DNA of 40,790 nucleotides from Aquincola tertiaricarbonis. GTDB lineage: Bacteria; Pseudomonadota; Gammaproteobacteria; Burkholderiales; Burkholderiaceae_C. Position 1 is the first letter of the stretch; the number at the start of each line of letters is the position of its first letter. The position numbers and the translations under genes are program-made. Shown one piece after another: positions 25,497-33,658 of the stretch. The stretch lies in NCBI RefSeq assembly GCF_000969605.1, contig NZ_JZUE01000037.1:1-40790 (forward strand), given 5' to 3'. The notes under the pieces were generated by a model. The model worked only from the letters and a program-made list of their open reading frames with translations, ran no database searches and was not told the DNA's origin.

Positions 25497-28220
25497 TCAG
25501 CCGAAGCTGTAGCTGAAGTTGCCGTCCGCCACGCCCACCTTGACCTGCTCGATCGGCTTGCCTTCCATCATCCGCGTGAGGAACTCGCGGCTGATGTCCG
25601 GCAGCATGGTGTTGGTGAGGATGGCGTCGATCATGCGGCCGCCGGATTCGCTCTCGGTGCAGCGGCTGACCACCAGCTTGACCACGTCGTCGCCCACCTC
25701 GAACGGAATCTTGTAGCGCGCTTCCACGCGCTTCTTGATGCGGCCCAGCTGCAGCCGCACGATGCTGGCCAGCATCTCGTCGGACAGCGGGTAGTACGGG
25801 ATGGCGACCAGCCGGCCCAGCAGCGCGGGCGGGAAGATCTTGAGCAGCGGCTCGCGCAGCGCCTTGGCCATGCCCTCGGGCTCGGGCATCAGCTCCGGGT
25901 CCTTGCACATGCTGGCGATGAGGTCGGTACCGGCATTGGTGGTCAGCAGGATCAGCGTGTTCTTGAAGTCGATGCTGCGGCCTTCGCCGTCTTCCATGAA
26001 GCCCTTGTCGAACACCTGGAAGAAGAGCTCGTGCACGTCGGGATGGGCCTTCTCCACCTCGTCCAGCAGCACCACGCTGTAGGGCTTGCGGCGCACCGCC
26101 TCGGTCAGCACGCCGCCTTCGCCGTAACCCACGTAGCCCGGGGGCGCGCCCTTGAGCGACGAGACGGTGTGCGCCTCCTGGTACTCGCTCATGTTGATGA
26201 CGATGAGGTTCTGCTCGCCGCCGTACAGCGCCTCGGCCAGCGCCAGCGCGGTCTCGGTCTTGCCCACGCCCGAGGTGCCGGCCAGCATGAACACGCCGAT
26301 CGGCTTGCTCGGGTTGTCCAGCCCGGCACGGCTGGTCTGGATGCGCTTGGCGATCATCTCCATCGCATGGTCCTGGCCGATCACGCGCTGGGCCAGCAGC
26401 TGCGGCAGCCTGAGCACCGTCTCGATCTCGTTGCGCTGCATGCGGCCCACCGGGATGCCGGTCCAGTCGCCCACCACCGCGGCCACCGCCTGGTAATCGA
26501 CCGTGGGCAGGATCAGCGGGCTTTCGCCCTGCAGCGTGGTGAGCTGCTGCTGCACCTCCTGCAGCCGGGCCAGCGTGGCTTCGCGGTCGACGTCCGCGGC
26601 GGCCTTCGCATCGGCCGCGGCCTGGGCTTCCAGCGTGCTGCCGGTGCCTTCCACCGGCTGCGTGCCGCCGGGGCCGCCGCGCAGCGTGGCGCGCAGGCTC
26701 AGCAGCTCGTCGACCAGCTTCTTCTCGCCGGCCCAGCGTTCTTCCAGCTGCGCCAGGCGCGCCTGTTCCTCGGCCAGCGCGCTGCTGGCGTCGTCCTCGC
26801 GCTCGCGCACGTCAATGCCGATCGCCTTCTCGCGGCCGATGATCTGCAGCTCGGTCTCCAGCGACTCAATGCGCTTGCGGCTGTCGTCCACCTCGGCCGG
26901 CGTGGCATGCAGGCTCACGGCCACGCGGGCACAGGCGGTGTCCAGCAGGCTCACGCTCTTGTCGGGCAGCTGGCGCGCCGGGATGTAGCGGTGGCTGAGC
27001 TTGACGGCGGCCTCCAGCGCCTCGTCCAGGATCTGCACCTTGTGGTGCTTCTCCATGGTGCTGGCCACGCCGCGCATCATCAGGATGGCCTTCTTCTCGT
27101 CGGGCTCGTCCACCTGCACGTTCTGGAAGCGGCGGGTCAGCGCCGGGTCCTTCTCGATGTACTTCTTGTACTCGGCCCAGGTGGTGGCGCCCACGGTGCG
27201 CAGCGTGCCGCGGGCCAGCGCGGGCTTGAGCAGGTTGGCCGCGTCGCCGGTGCCGGCCTGGCCGCCCGCGCCCACCAGTGTGTGGGTCTCGTCGACGAAC
27301 AGGATGATGGGCTGCGGGCTGGCCTGCACTTCCTCGATCACCGAGCGCAGCCGCTGCTCGAACTCGCCCTTCATGCTGGCGCCGGCCTGCAGCAGGCCCA
27401 CGTCCAGCGTCAGCAGCTTGACGTCCTTCAGCGCCGGCGGCACGTCGCCGCGCGCGATGCGCTGGGCGAAGCCTTCCACCACCGCCGTCTTGCCGACACC
27501 CGCCTCACCGACCAGGATCGGGTTGTTCTGCCGCCGGCGCATCAGGATGTCGACCACCTGGCGGATCTCGTCGTCGCGGCCGACGATCGGGTCCATCTTG
27601 CCGCTGCGGGCCTGCTCCGTCAGGTCGGCGGTGAACTTCTTCAGCGCCTCCTGCTTGCCCATGGCAGCCGGGGCGATGGCGCCCGAGCCTTCGCCCGGCG
27701 CGCCGCTGCCCACGCCGGAGCCGTCGGTGGCGCCTTGGCCGTCCTCGGGCGAGCCTTCGGTGATGCGCGCGAAGTTGTCGGCCAGGTCGTCGGCCTTGAT
27801 CTTCTCGAACTGCCGCGACATCGCGAACAGCGCATTGCGCAGCAGCCCGGTCTTCAGCATGCCCAGCAGCAGCGTGCCGCTGCGCACGGCCGTGTCGCCG
27901 AACATCAGCGAGCCGTACACCCAGCCGCGTTCCACCGCGGTGTCGATGGTGTCGGCGATGTTGCTGATGGAGGTGGCGCCGCGCGGCAGGCGGTCCAGCG
28001 CGGTGGTGATGTCCTTGGCCAGCACCGAGGCGTCCAGGCCGTAGTGCTTGACGATGCGGTGCCAGTCGGAGTCGGGGCTCTGCAGGATCTGCGCGATCCA
28101 GTGCTCCAGCTCCACCGTCGGGTTGCCCCGCAGCTTGCAGAACACCGTGGCGCCTTCCACCGCCTTGTAGGCGAGGGCGTTGAGCTTGCCGAAGACGGCA
28201 ACGCGGCTGATTTCTGCCAT
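25497..28220 (-). CDS. clpV: T6SS sheath-recycling AAA+ ATPase ClpV (TssH)
   Basis: The 907-residue product is a Clp/Hsp100-type unfoldase that takes apart contracted TssBC sheaths. It has an N-terminal domain (1-150), a Ser/Gly/Pro linker (about 155-190), a first AAA+ module with Walker A GEAGVGKTA (238-246), a coiled-coil middle region (about 420-540), and a second AAA+ module with GTSGVGKTETALALAEALY, VVLLDEVEKAHPDV and TTNAG. The opening residues (EISRVAVFGKLNALAYKAVE) and the second-module sequence are typical of ClpV rather than ClpB. It begins two bases after tssG. The 54-bp gap to the phospholipase gene shows no terminator. Confidence 0.97.
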   Translation of the reverse strand: MAEISRVAVFGKLNALAYKAVEGATVFCKLRGNPTVELEHWIAQILQSPDSDWHRIVKHYGLDASVLAKDITTALDRLPRGATSISNIADTIDTAVERGWVYGSLMFGDTAVRSGTLLLGMLKTGLLRNALFAMSRQFEKIKADDLADNFARITEGSPEDGQGATDGSGVGSGAPGEGSGAIAPAAMGKQEALKKFTADLTEQARSGKMDPIVGRDDEIRQVVDILMRRRQNNPILVGEAGVGKTAVVEGFAQRIARGDVPPALKDVKLLTLDVGLLQAGASMKGEFEQRLRSVIEEVQASPQPIILFVDETHTLVGAGGQAGTGDAANLLKPALARGTLRTVGATTWAEYKKYIEKDPALTRRFQNVQVDEPDEKKAILMMRGVASTMEKHHKVQILDEALEAAVKLSHRYIPARQLPDKSVSLLDTACARVAVSLHATPAEVDDSRKRIESLETELQIIGREKAIGIDVREREDDASSALAEEQARLAQLEERWAGEKKLVDELLSLRATLRGGPGGTQPVEGTGSTLEAQAAADAKAAADVDREATLARLQEVQQQLTTLQGESPLILPTVDYQAVAAVVGDWTGIPVGRMQRNEIETVLRLPQLLAQRVIGQDHAMEMIAKRIQTSRAGLDNPSKPIGVFMLAGTSGVGKTETALALAEALYGGEQNLIVINMSEYQEAHTVSSLKGAPPGYVGYGEGGVLTEAVRRKPYSVVLLDEVEKAHPDVHELFFQVFDKGFMEDGEGRSIDFKNTLILLTTNAGTDLIASMCKDPELMPEPEGMAKALREPLLKIFPPALLGRLVAIPYYPLSDEMLASIVRLQLGRIKKRVEARYKIPFEVGDDVVKLVVSRCTESESGGRMIDAILTNTMLPDISREFLTRMMEGKPIEQVKVGVADGNFSYSFG

Positions 28221-28222
28221 GG

Positions 28223-29314
28223 TCAGACCTCTATCGAGTCGGTGGTGGATCGGTGGCTCTCGGTGTGCTGTCGGCGGCGCAGGGAGCGCAGCGCCTCGAT
28301 CGGCTGCAGCCGCAGTGGCGCAATGCCGGTGCGGCCGGGCTGGCGCAGCCAGCTGTCCCAGCCCAGGCGGCCATGGCGGCCCAGGCGGGCGGGCTGGATC
28401 TGCTCGGCCTGCAGCCCCAGGCGCAGGCCCCAGCCGAATTCATCGCCCACGTACTGCCGCACCAGCGCCACCACCGCCGGCAGCACCCGGCCGCCCGGTA
28501 GCAGGGCGGCAAAGGCGGCATGGTCCAGCGGCCCGATGTGCACCAGGAAGTGGTGCTGCCGGTCCCACACCATGGCGCCCAGCACGGCGCCGGCGCCGAG
28601 CTTTGCGCTGGTGTTGCGGCGGGCGCCGCTGCGGCGCGTGCCCAGGCGGCTGCGTTCGGCCGGCTGCAGCGGCATCCAGGCGCCGGCGAACTGCTCGACC
28701 TGCACCGGCCGGCGCAGCATGCCGCCCAGCAGCGCGGCCAGGCCTTCGGCGCTGCGCGACTGGCGGGTGAACACGCCGGCGAAGTGCAGCTTCACATGGT
28801 CGTGCACCGCATCGCGCCGGCGCATCGCCGGGCTGCCGATGCCGATGAGCGAGCCGACGAAGGCGGCGAAGCGGTCCTCGTCCGGCCGGTCCATGCCCAC
28901 CGCCGGCTGCGCCTGCGCCCAGGCGCGGTAGAACAGCAGCAGCACCCGGTGGTGGAACAGGTCGGCGAAGCGGGCGAAGGTCTCGTCGCCGTGGTGCAGC
29001 TCGCGCTCGCGGGCGTATTCGGTCAGGTGCAGCGGCAGCGGTCCGTTGGGGCCGAACAGGCCGAGGAAACGCACGTCGATGCGCGGCGGCCGGCTGCCGG
29101 TGCGCGGCCGCACCGCATGCAGCGTGGCCGGCGCGAAGCTCAGGTCGGGCGACTGGCCCAGCCGCACCGGCTCGTCCTGCGGACGACGCGCGGTGCCCAG
29201 CCGGGGCGCCCGCGGATGGGCCGCCTCCACCAGCCGCAGCGCATGGAAGAAGTCGTAGCGCCAGGGCTCGGCGGCCAGCGCCTGCAGCAGTTGCTCCGCA
29301 CTCGTCGCGCTCAC
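28223..29314 (-). CDS. tssG: T6SS baseplate protein TssG
   Basis: The 363-residue product is the TssG (ImpH) baseplate wedge protein. Visible family features are EPWRYDFFHALRLVEAAHP at the N-terminus, RLGQSPDLSFAP, FLGLFGPNGPLPLHLTEYA and the repeated GSL/GIGSPAMRRRD region. I chose the GTG at 29314 because it overlaps the tssF stop (GTGA) and places the YDFF motif near residue 20, as in the family. The longer frame upstream runs antiparallel to nothing useful and is an arginine/alanine-rich shadow of tssF. TssG, TssF and TssE build the wedges around VgrG. Confidence 0.95.
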   Translation of the reverse strand: MSATSAEQLLQALAAEPWRYDFFHALRLVEAAHPRAPRLGTARRPQDEPVRLGQSPDLSFAPATLHAVRPRTGSRPPRIDVRFLGLFGPNGPLPLHLTEYARERELHHGDETFARFADLFHHRVLLLFYRAWAQAQPAVGMDRPDEDRFAAFVGSLIGIGSPAMRRRDAVHDHVKLHFAGVFTRQSRSAEGLAALLGGMLRRPVQVEQFAGAWMPLQPAERSRLGTRRSGARRNTSAKLGAGAVLGAMVWDRQHHFLVHIGPLDHAAFAALLPGGRVLPAVVALVRQYVGDEFGWGLRLGLQAEQIQPARLGRHGRLGWDSWLRQPGRTGIAPLRLQPIEALRSLRRRQHTESHRSTTDSIEV

Positions 29315-31182
29315 AGCACCGGCCTCGTGCCCGTGGTGGGGCGGCCCACCAGGATGGCCCCGCGGCTGGCCGAGCGCACATGCGTCTCGGTGAAGCCGTT
29401 CATCGACACATGCCGCGCCAGGAAGCGCTCGAGCACGCAGCCCAGCAGGAAGGCGCTGCTGCCCTGGAAGGCCAGGTCGTCCACCTCCAGCTCGATGCGC
29501 ACGCCGCGGCCGAAGGCGATGGGCCCGGGCATCGGCAGCCGGCGCACCACCGGCTCGGTGCGCACCGAGCGCAGGCCCTCCACCTGCTTGTGCTGCGCGG
29601 CATCGGCCTCGTGCACGTACAGCCGCAGCATCTCGCGCAGCGCGGCGGCGCCCTGCTCGGCATCGGTGTCCAGCAGCGACAGGTGGTTGAGCGACAGCTG
29701 GTTGACGAAGCGCCAGGCCACGTTGCCCTCGCGCAGCGCCGACAGCGGCCGCGACGGCCCCTTGATCACCCGCACGCCCTTGACCGGCGCGGTGGTCTCC
29801 AGCGTCAGCTCCGCGCCCGCGGGCAGCAGCAGCGGCAGGTCGCGGTTGCTGCACAGCGCCTTCACGCCCAGCTGCTGCAGGCTGCCGCTGTAGGGCGCCT
29901 CCTGGGCGTCCACCACGCTGATGAACACCTCGCTGCCCACGTAGGAGGAACGCGGCCCGTCGCGCTTCTGCGTGGTCGACAGCAACCGCGGCTCGCGCTG
30001 CAGGGCGAAGTAGGCGTCGTGCTCATGGTCCTCGGCATGGAAGGCGGCATACAGCGGCATGAACTGCCGCTCGCTGCCGCTGCCCACGCCGTGCCCGGTG
30101 ACCTGCAGCACGTCGTGGATCTCGTAGTCCATCGGCCGGGTGCGGTCCACCACCACATGGAAGTCGCTGGTCTGCGGCGTGACATGGATGCGGTCGCAGC
30201 GCTGCTCGAACAGGTTGACCGCCGGCACGCAGTTCAGCGCGAAGGCGCTGGCGTCCACCGACTGCTGCAAGCTGCCGTCGCCGCGCGAGAACAGCAGCAC
30301 CAGCTCGGCCTCGCGCCCGCCCAGCGTGCGCAGCGCCTCGCCCAGCCCGCAGACGTCGAAGAACAGGAAGCGCTGCGGGAAGGCGAAGTACTCCTGCATC
30401 AGCCGGTAGCCGTCGAAGCCGGGCAGGGCGGGGGGCAGCAGCGCCTGCTCGGGCTCGAAGCCCACCCGCTTCACGTCATCGGCATCCAGCACCTGCCAGC
30501 GGTCGCGCCGCGCCTGCGGGCCGGCCGGCAGCACGAAGCCGCCCAGCACATGGCCGCACACCAGTTCATGCAGCCGGTAGGCGATGTCGTCGATGCCGGC
30601 GCAGTGCAGCCGCAGGTCGTCCAGCTGCACCTGCGAGAAGTCCAGCCCCGCCGTCGTGCGCAGCTTGATGCGCACGCCGCCGCCGTAGCTGCGCCACTCG
30701 GGCACGCTGGCCAGCGGCAGTTGCGCCGCATGGGTGAAGTAGGCGGCCTCGGTGATCTCCAGCGGCCACATCGTCAGGTCCTGCCCGGTGCGGAAGCGGC
30801 AGGCCGTCTGGCCGGCGCGTCCGGTGCCGCTGCGCAGCATGCTGCCGCGCGGCAGCGTGGTGCCGGTGGCCAGGCCGGCATCGGCCAGGTCGGGCTGCAG
30901 CTGGGCGATGAGCATCGCCGGCGTGGGCGCCAGGAAGTTGGGGTAGACGATCTCCAGAAGCCGCTGCGTGAAGCGCGGGAACTCGGCATCCAGCTTCAGC
31001 TGCACTCGCGCCGTGAGGAAGGCGAAGCCCTCCAGCAGCTGCTCAACGTAGGGGTCGGCCACCTCCACGCCGTCCATGCGCAGGCGGCCGGCGATCTTGG
31101 GGAACTGCTGCGCGAACTCGGCGCCCATCTCGCGCAGGTGTGCCAGCTCCTGGTTGTAGTAGCGCAGCAGTCGCGGGTCCAT
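29311..31182 (-). CDS. tssF: T6SS baseplate protein TssF
   Basis: The 623-residue product is TssF (ImpG/VasA), the main baseplate wedge protein. It starts MDPRLLRYYNQELAHLREMG and soon shows FPKIAGRL, DPYVEQLLEGFAFLTARVQ and EIVYPNFLAPTPAM, all strongly typical. Length is normal for the family. The ATG at 31182 shares one base with the tssE stop (TGATG), so translation is probably coupled, and its own stop overlaps the tssG start. No changes from the family pattern stand out. Confidence 0.97.
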   Translation of the reverse strand: MDPRLLRYYNQELAHLREMGAEFAQQFPKIAGRLRMDGVEVADPYVEQLLEGFAFLTARVQLKLDAEFPRFTQRLLEIVYPNFLAPTPAMLIAQLQPDLADAGLATGTTLPRGSMLRSGTGRAGQTACRFRTGQDLTMWPLEITEAAYFTHAAQLPLASVPEWRSYGGGVRIKLRTTAGLDFSQVQLDDLRLHCAGIDDIAYRLHELVCGHVLGGFVLPAGPQARRDRWQVLDADDVKRVGFEPEQALLPPALPGFDGYRLMQEYFAFPQRFLFFDVCGLGEALRTLGGREAELVLLFSRGDGSLQQSVDASAFALNCVPAVNLFEQRCDRIHVTPQTSDFHVVVDRTRPMDYEIHDVLQVTGHGVGSGSERQFMPLYAAFHAEDHEHDAYFALQREPRLLSTTQKRDGPRSSYVGSEVFISVVDAQEAPYSGSLQQLGVKALCSNRDLPLLLPAGAELTLETTAPVKGVRVIKGPSRPLSALREGNVAWRFVNQLSLNHLSLLDTDAEQGAAALREMLRLYVHEADAAQHKQVEGLRSVRTEPVVRRLPMPGPIAFGRGVRIELEVDDLAFQGSSAFLLGCVLERFLARHVSMNGFTETHVRSASRGAILVGRPTTGTRPVL

Positions 31183-31688
31183 CAGCGGGCCAGTTCCTTG
31201 ATGTCGACACGCCCGGTCTCCAGGTCGATGTCGGTGTGCAGCAGCAGTTCCAGCGGTACCGGCTGCGCCCACAGCTGGCCGCTGATGCGGAAGCTGATCT
31301 GGTTGTGGTGGTCCAGCTGCTCGTCGGCCACCACCGCTTCCACCCGCAGCGTGGCGGGCAGGATGCGCGGCTCATGGTCGACGATGGCCTGGCGCACCTG
31401 CGCTTCCAGCGACACCGCATCCACCGACGAGGCGCACAGGCCCGACAACGCCGGCAGCCCGTAGTCGAGCACCGAGCGCCGGGCCTGCGGGTACGCGTCC
31501 AGCGGCTGCGAGTCGGACAGCCGCGCGCTGTTGAACAGCCAGCTCAGGTCGCGCAGCACCGCCTGGCGCAGCTGCTGGCGCGACAGCACCCGCTGCTCGG
31601 GCGCGTCGGTGCGGCTGCCGGGATCGTCGTCGCGCAGGCGGTCGAGCAGCGCGGGCTGCAGGCGGTCGGTGACTTTGTTCAGGGCCAT
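31182..31688 (-). CDS. tssE: T6SS baseplate protein TssE (gp25-like)
   Basis: The 168-residue product is the gp25-like TssE. It shows LLDRLRDDDP, VLRDLSWLFNS, RRSVLDYGLPALSG and IVDHEPRI, the last holding the conserved EPR core that seeds sheath assembly in this family. Its length is normal. A GAGGG lies just upstream of the ATG at 31688. It begins 30 bases after tagJ and overlaps tssF by one base. Confidence 0.96.
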   Translation of the reverse strand: MALNKVTDRLQPALLDRLRDDDPGSRTDAPEQRVLSRQQLRQAVLRDLSWLFNSARLSDSQPLDAYPQARRSVLDYGLPALSGLCASSVDAVSLEAQVRQAIVDHEPRILPATLRVEAVVADEQLDHHNQISFRISGQLWAQPVPLELLLHTDIDLETGRVDIKELAR

Positions 31689-31718
31689 CGCGCCCTCGTG
31701 TCCATCAGAGGGCGGTGG

Positions 31719-32510
31719 TCAGGCACTGAAGGTGATGGAGCGGGTGTCCATCAGGGCCAGCTCGCTGCTGTCGGTGGCCCACATGCGCTGGCCGGCGCCG
31801 ACGAACAGGCCCGGCCGCGGCTCCAGCCAGTCGGTGCGGCGGGCCAGGGCCAGCAGGCCGTCGGTCAGGTCGGTGCCGGCATAGCGGGTGGGGATGAAGG
31901 CCACCGTCTCGCCGCCGTTGTCGAACAGCAGCTGCGCTGGTGTCCACACCCGGTCGCGCAGGTCGGCCGGGGCTTCGATCTTCACTTCGGCCAGGCGCGT
32001 CATCGGCACCCAGTAGTAGCGGCCATTGATCACCGCCTCGATCACCGGGCCCAGGCGCATGTCGGCATCGGCGATCCAGGCGAAGGCCTGGCCGTCTGCC
32101 TGGCCGGCGCAGTCGGGCGCATCGTCCAGCGCCTGGATGCGCAGCTTGTGCGCATCCTCGGCCTCGCCGCGGCCATCGCGGATCAGCGCCTCGATCAGCA
32201 GTGCCACCCAGGCCTCGGGCTCGCCGAACAGCAGCGGTACCTTGCGGCCCTGGAACACGGCTTCGCGCAGGGCCTCGCACTGCAGCGTCTCGCGGTAGGT
32301 CTGCACCATCGGCAGGGCCGAGGCATCCAGCTCGCCCACCACGTCCAGCTGGTTGCGTGCACGTTCCCACTGGCCCAGCACGCACAGCAGCTGGAACAGG
32401 AAGATGCGCAGCTTCGGCTCGGCCGGCTTCGCGCGCACCTGGTCCTGCAGCAGCTTGAGCGCGCGCTGGGGGTCGCCTTCGCGCAGGGCTTGTTCGGGTG
32501 TGGGGTTCAT
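31719..32510 (-). CDS. tagJ: T6SS accessory protein TagJ (ImpE/SciE family)
   Basis: The 263-residue product belongs to the ImpE/SciE family. The N-terminal third has helical, TPR-like repeats (EQALREGDPQRALKLLQDQV, LRIFLFQLLCVLGQWERARNQL). The C-terminal domain includes AFAWIADADMRLGPVIEAVINGRYYWVP and ATDSSELALMDTRSITF. In Pseudomonas aeruginosa TagJ binds the sheath protein TssB and ClpV and modulates sheath recycling. Its presence points to the subtype of T6SS with TagJ-assisted ClpV. The ATG overlaps the stop of hcp2 (ATGA). Confidence 0.93.
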   Translation of the reverse strand: MNPTPEQALREGDPQRALKLLQDQVRAKPAEPKLRIFLFQLLCVLGQWERARNQLDVVGELDASALPMVQTYRETLQCEALREAVFQGRKVPLLFGEPEAWVALLIEALIRDGRGEAEDAHKLRIQALDDAPDCAGQADGQAFAWIADADMRLGPVIEAVINGRYYWVPMTRLAEVKIEAPADLRDRVWTPAQLLFDNGGETVAFIPTRYAGTDLTDGLLALARRTDWLEPRPGLFVGAGQRMWATDSSELALMDTRSITFSA

Positions 32511-32995
32511 CCTGTGATCTCCGCCGAGAAGGACGAAGCGGCCTTCTTGGCGCCCTTTTCATCCTGCGCGCTGTAGGTGACGTCGATCTTCTCGAACGCG
32601 ATGGCGATGCGCTCGACCAGCACCGGGCTGTCGGGCGACTCGGTGCCGATGTCGAAGGCCGTGATGCGGCCGCGTTCGATCGTGACCTGCAGGTAGTCGA
32701 TGGCCGGTGCGCCGCCGCTCTTGCGCACGGACAGCACGGCCTTCTTGATCTGCTCGTTGTTGCGCATCACCGCCATCAGCGCGGTGGAGGCACTGTCCAC
32801 GCCCTTGGTCAGGCGCAGCTCGGACAGCGCGGCGCGCGAGGCGGTGCCGGCACCGCCCAGGCCCGAGGCGGCGGCCATGCCCCAAGACCATTCCTTGACC
32901 TCGATCTCGCCGATGTGGCTCGCAACGTTGGATTCGCCCCGGATCGCGCCGGTGCTCTTTCCCTCGATGCGCAGGTGCATGTCGCCTTTGGCCAT
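32507..32995 (-). CDS. hcp2: Second Hcp-family tube protein (TssD paralogue)
   Basis: The 162-residue product is Hcp-like: DMHLRIEGKSTGAIRGES, IEVKEWSWGM, ALSELRLTKGVDSASTALM, AVLSVRKSGG and FEKIDVTYSAQDEKG mark the usual barrel strands. It differs clearly from the Hcp encoded just upstream. The site before its ATG has only AGAGCG, a much weaker ribosome binding site than that of hcp1. This suggests it is made in smaller amounts, perhaps as a specialised tube subunit, an effector carrier or an assembly factor. It is coupled to tagJ. Both hcp genes appear intact. Confidence 0.9.
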   Translation of the reverse strand: MAKGDMHLRIEGKSTGAIRGESNVASHIGEIEVKEWSWGMAAASGLGGAGTASRAALSELRLTKGVDSASTALMAVMRNNEQIKKAVLSVRKSGGAPAIDYLQVTIERGRITAFDIGTESPDSPVLVERIAIAFEKIDVTYSAQDEKGAKKAASSFSAEITG

Positions 32996-33025
32996 GGGTG
33001 CGCTCTGGTACAGCGGACAGTCGGT

Positions 33026-33073
33026 CCGGGCCCCTGGCGGTGCCCGGTGGTGCGGTGCGGGCTAGGCGCCCGC
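33026..33073 (-). other. Two tandem hairpins between hcp1 and hcp2
   Basis: Two perfect 6-bp GC stems lie in the 78-bp gap: 33057-33062 with 33068-33073 (five-base loop, directly against the hcp1 stop codon), and 33026-33031 with 33042-33047 (ten-base loop). There is no T-tract, so they are better read as RNA-stabilising or partial-attenuation structures than as a full terminator. Confidence 0.5.
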
Positions 33074-33559
33074 TCAGGCTGCGGCGTTGCCGGCGATGTC
33101 GTAGACGTAGTCCATCGTGCCGCCCTTCTTGGCGCCCTTGGGATCCTGCGGCTGGTACTTGAAGCTGAACTTGGCGAAGTTCAGCGACACGTTCTCGGTC
33201 AGGCGGTCCTCGCCGCCGCTGCCGCCGGTGGACACCGAGGTGACCAGCACTTCCTCCAGCTCCAGCACCACGTACTCGAGCGGCGTGCCGCCGGCCTTGC
33301 GCACGATCAGCGTGGCCTTGTCGTGGTGGGTGCCCTCGCAGCAGGACTTCAGCAGCGCGTTGGACGACGAGTCGATGTACTTGGTGAACGACAGGTCCTG
33401 CACGGCGGCCTTGCCGCTGCCGCCGCCGCCGCCCATGTGCGTGGTGCCCGAGTTGCTCATGCCCCAGCTCCAGGCCAGCACGTCGATCTTTTCCTTGTGC
33501 TTCGCGTCGGTCGACTCGCCCTTGATGTCGCCGATCTGGATGAACATGTCTACAGCCAT
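33074..33559 (-). CDS. hcp: T6SS tube protein Hcp (TssD)
   Basis: The 161-residue product is the main Hcp candidate, which stacks as hexameric rings into the inner tube. It begins MAVDMFIQIGDIKGES and contains KIDVLAWSWGMSNSG, a glycine-rich loop (THMGGGGGSGKA), VQDLSFTKYIDSSSNALL, ATLIVRKAGG, VLELEEVLVTSVSTGGSGG and a closing FKYQPQDPKGAKKGG. A near-consensus AAGGAGAT lies eight bases before the ATG, fitting very high expression. Strong hairpins flank the gene on both sides, which may protect or separate its message. It follows tssC by 99 bases, the usual order. Confidence 0.97.
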   Translation of the reverse strand: MAVDMFIQIGDIKGESTDAKHKEKIDVLAWSWGMSNSGTTHMGGGGGSGKAAVQDLSFTKYIDSSSNALLKSCCEGTHHDKATLIVRKAGGTPLEYVVLELEEVLVTSVSTGGSGGEDRLTENVSLNFAKFSFKYQPQDPKGAKKGGTMDYVYDIAGNAAA

Positions 33560-33619
33560 GATGGATCTCCTTGATGCCCTGGACGGAAGCGGGCGGTTGG
33601 TTGTCGCGTGAACACTCTA

Positions 33620-33640
33620 GGCGGCGCACCCTGCGCCGCC
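33620..33640 (-). other. Strong hairpin between tssC and hcp
   Basis: A perfect 9-bp stem (33620-33628 with 33632-33640) closed by a three-base loop lies 18 bases after the tssC stop and about 60 bases before the hcp start. It is almost pure G+C and has no following T-tract. It may block degradation or mark an RNA processing site that separates hcp from the tssABC message. Confidence 0.5.
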
Positions 33641-33658
33641 ATCCCCAAGAAACGAGAC

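Noticed and set aside
25458-28931. 1157-codon plus-strand frame opposite clpV and tssG
   Set aside because: Another GC-driven antisense shadow; clpV has both Walker motifs on the minus strand.
33026-33073. Tandem hairpins after hcp as a true operon terminator
   Set aside because: There is no T-tract, and the following genes hcp2 and tagJ continue in tight order with overlapping ends.
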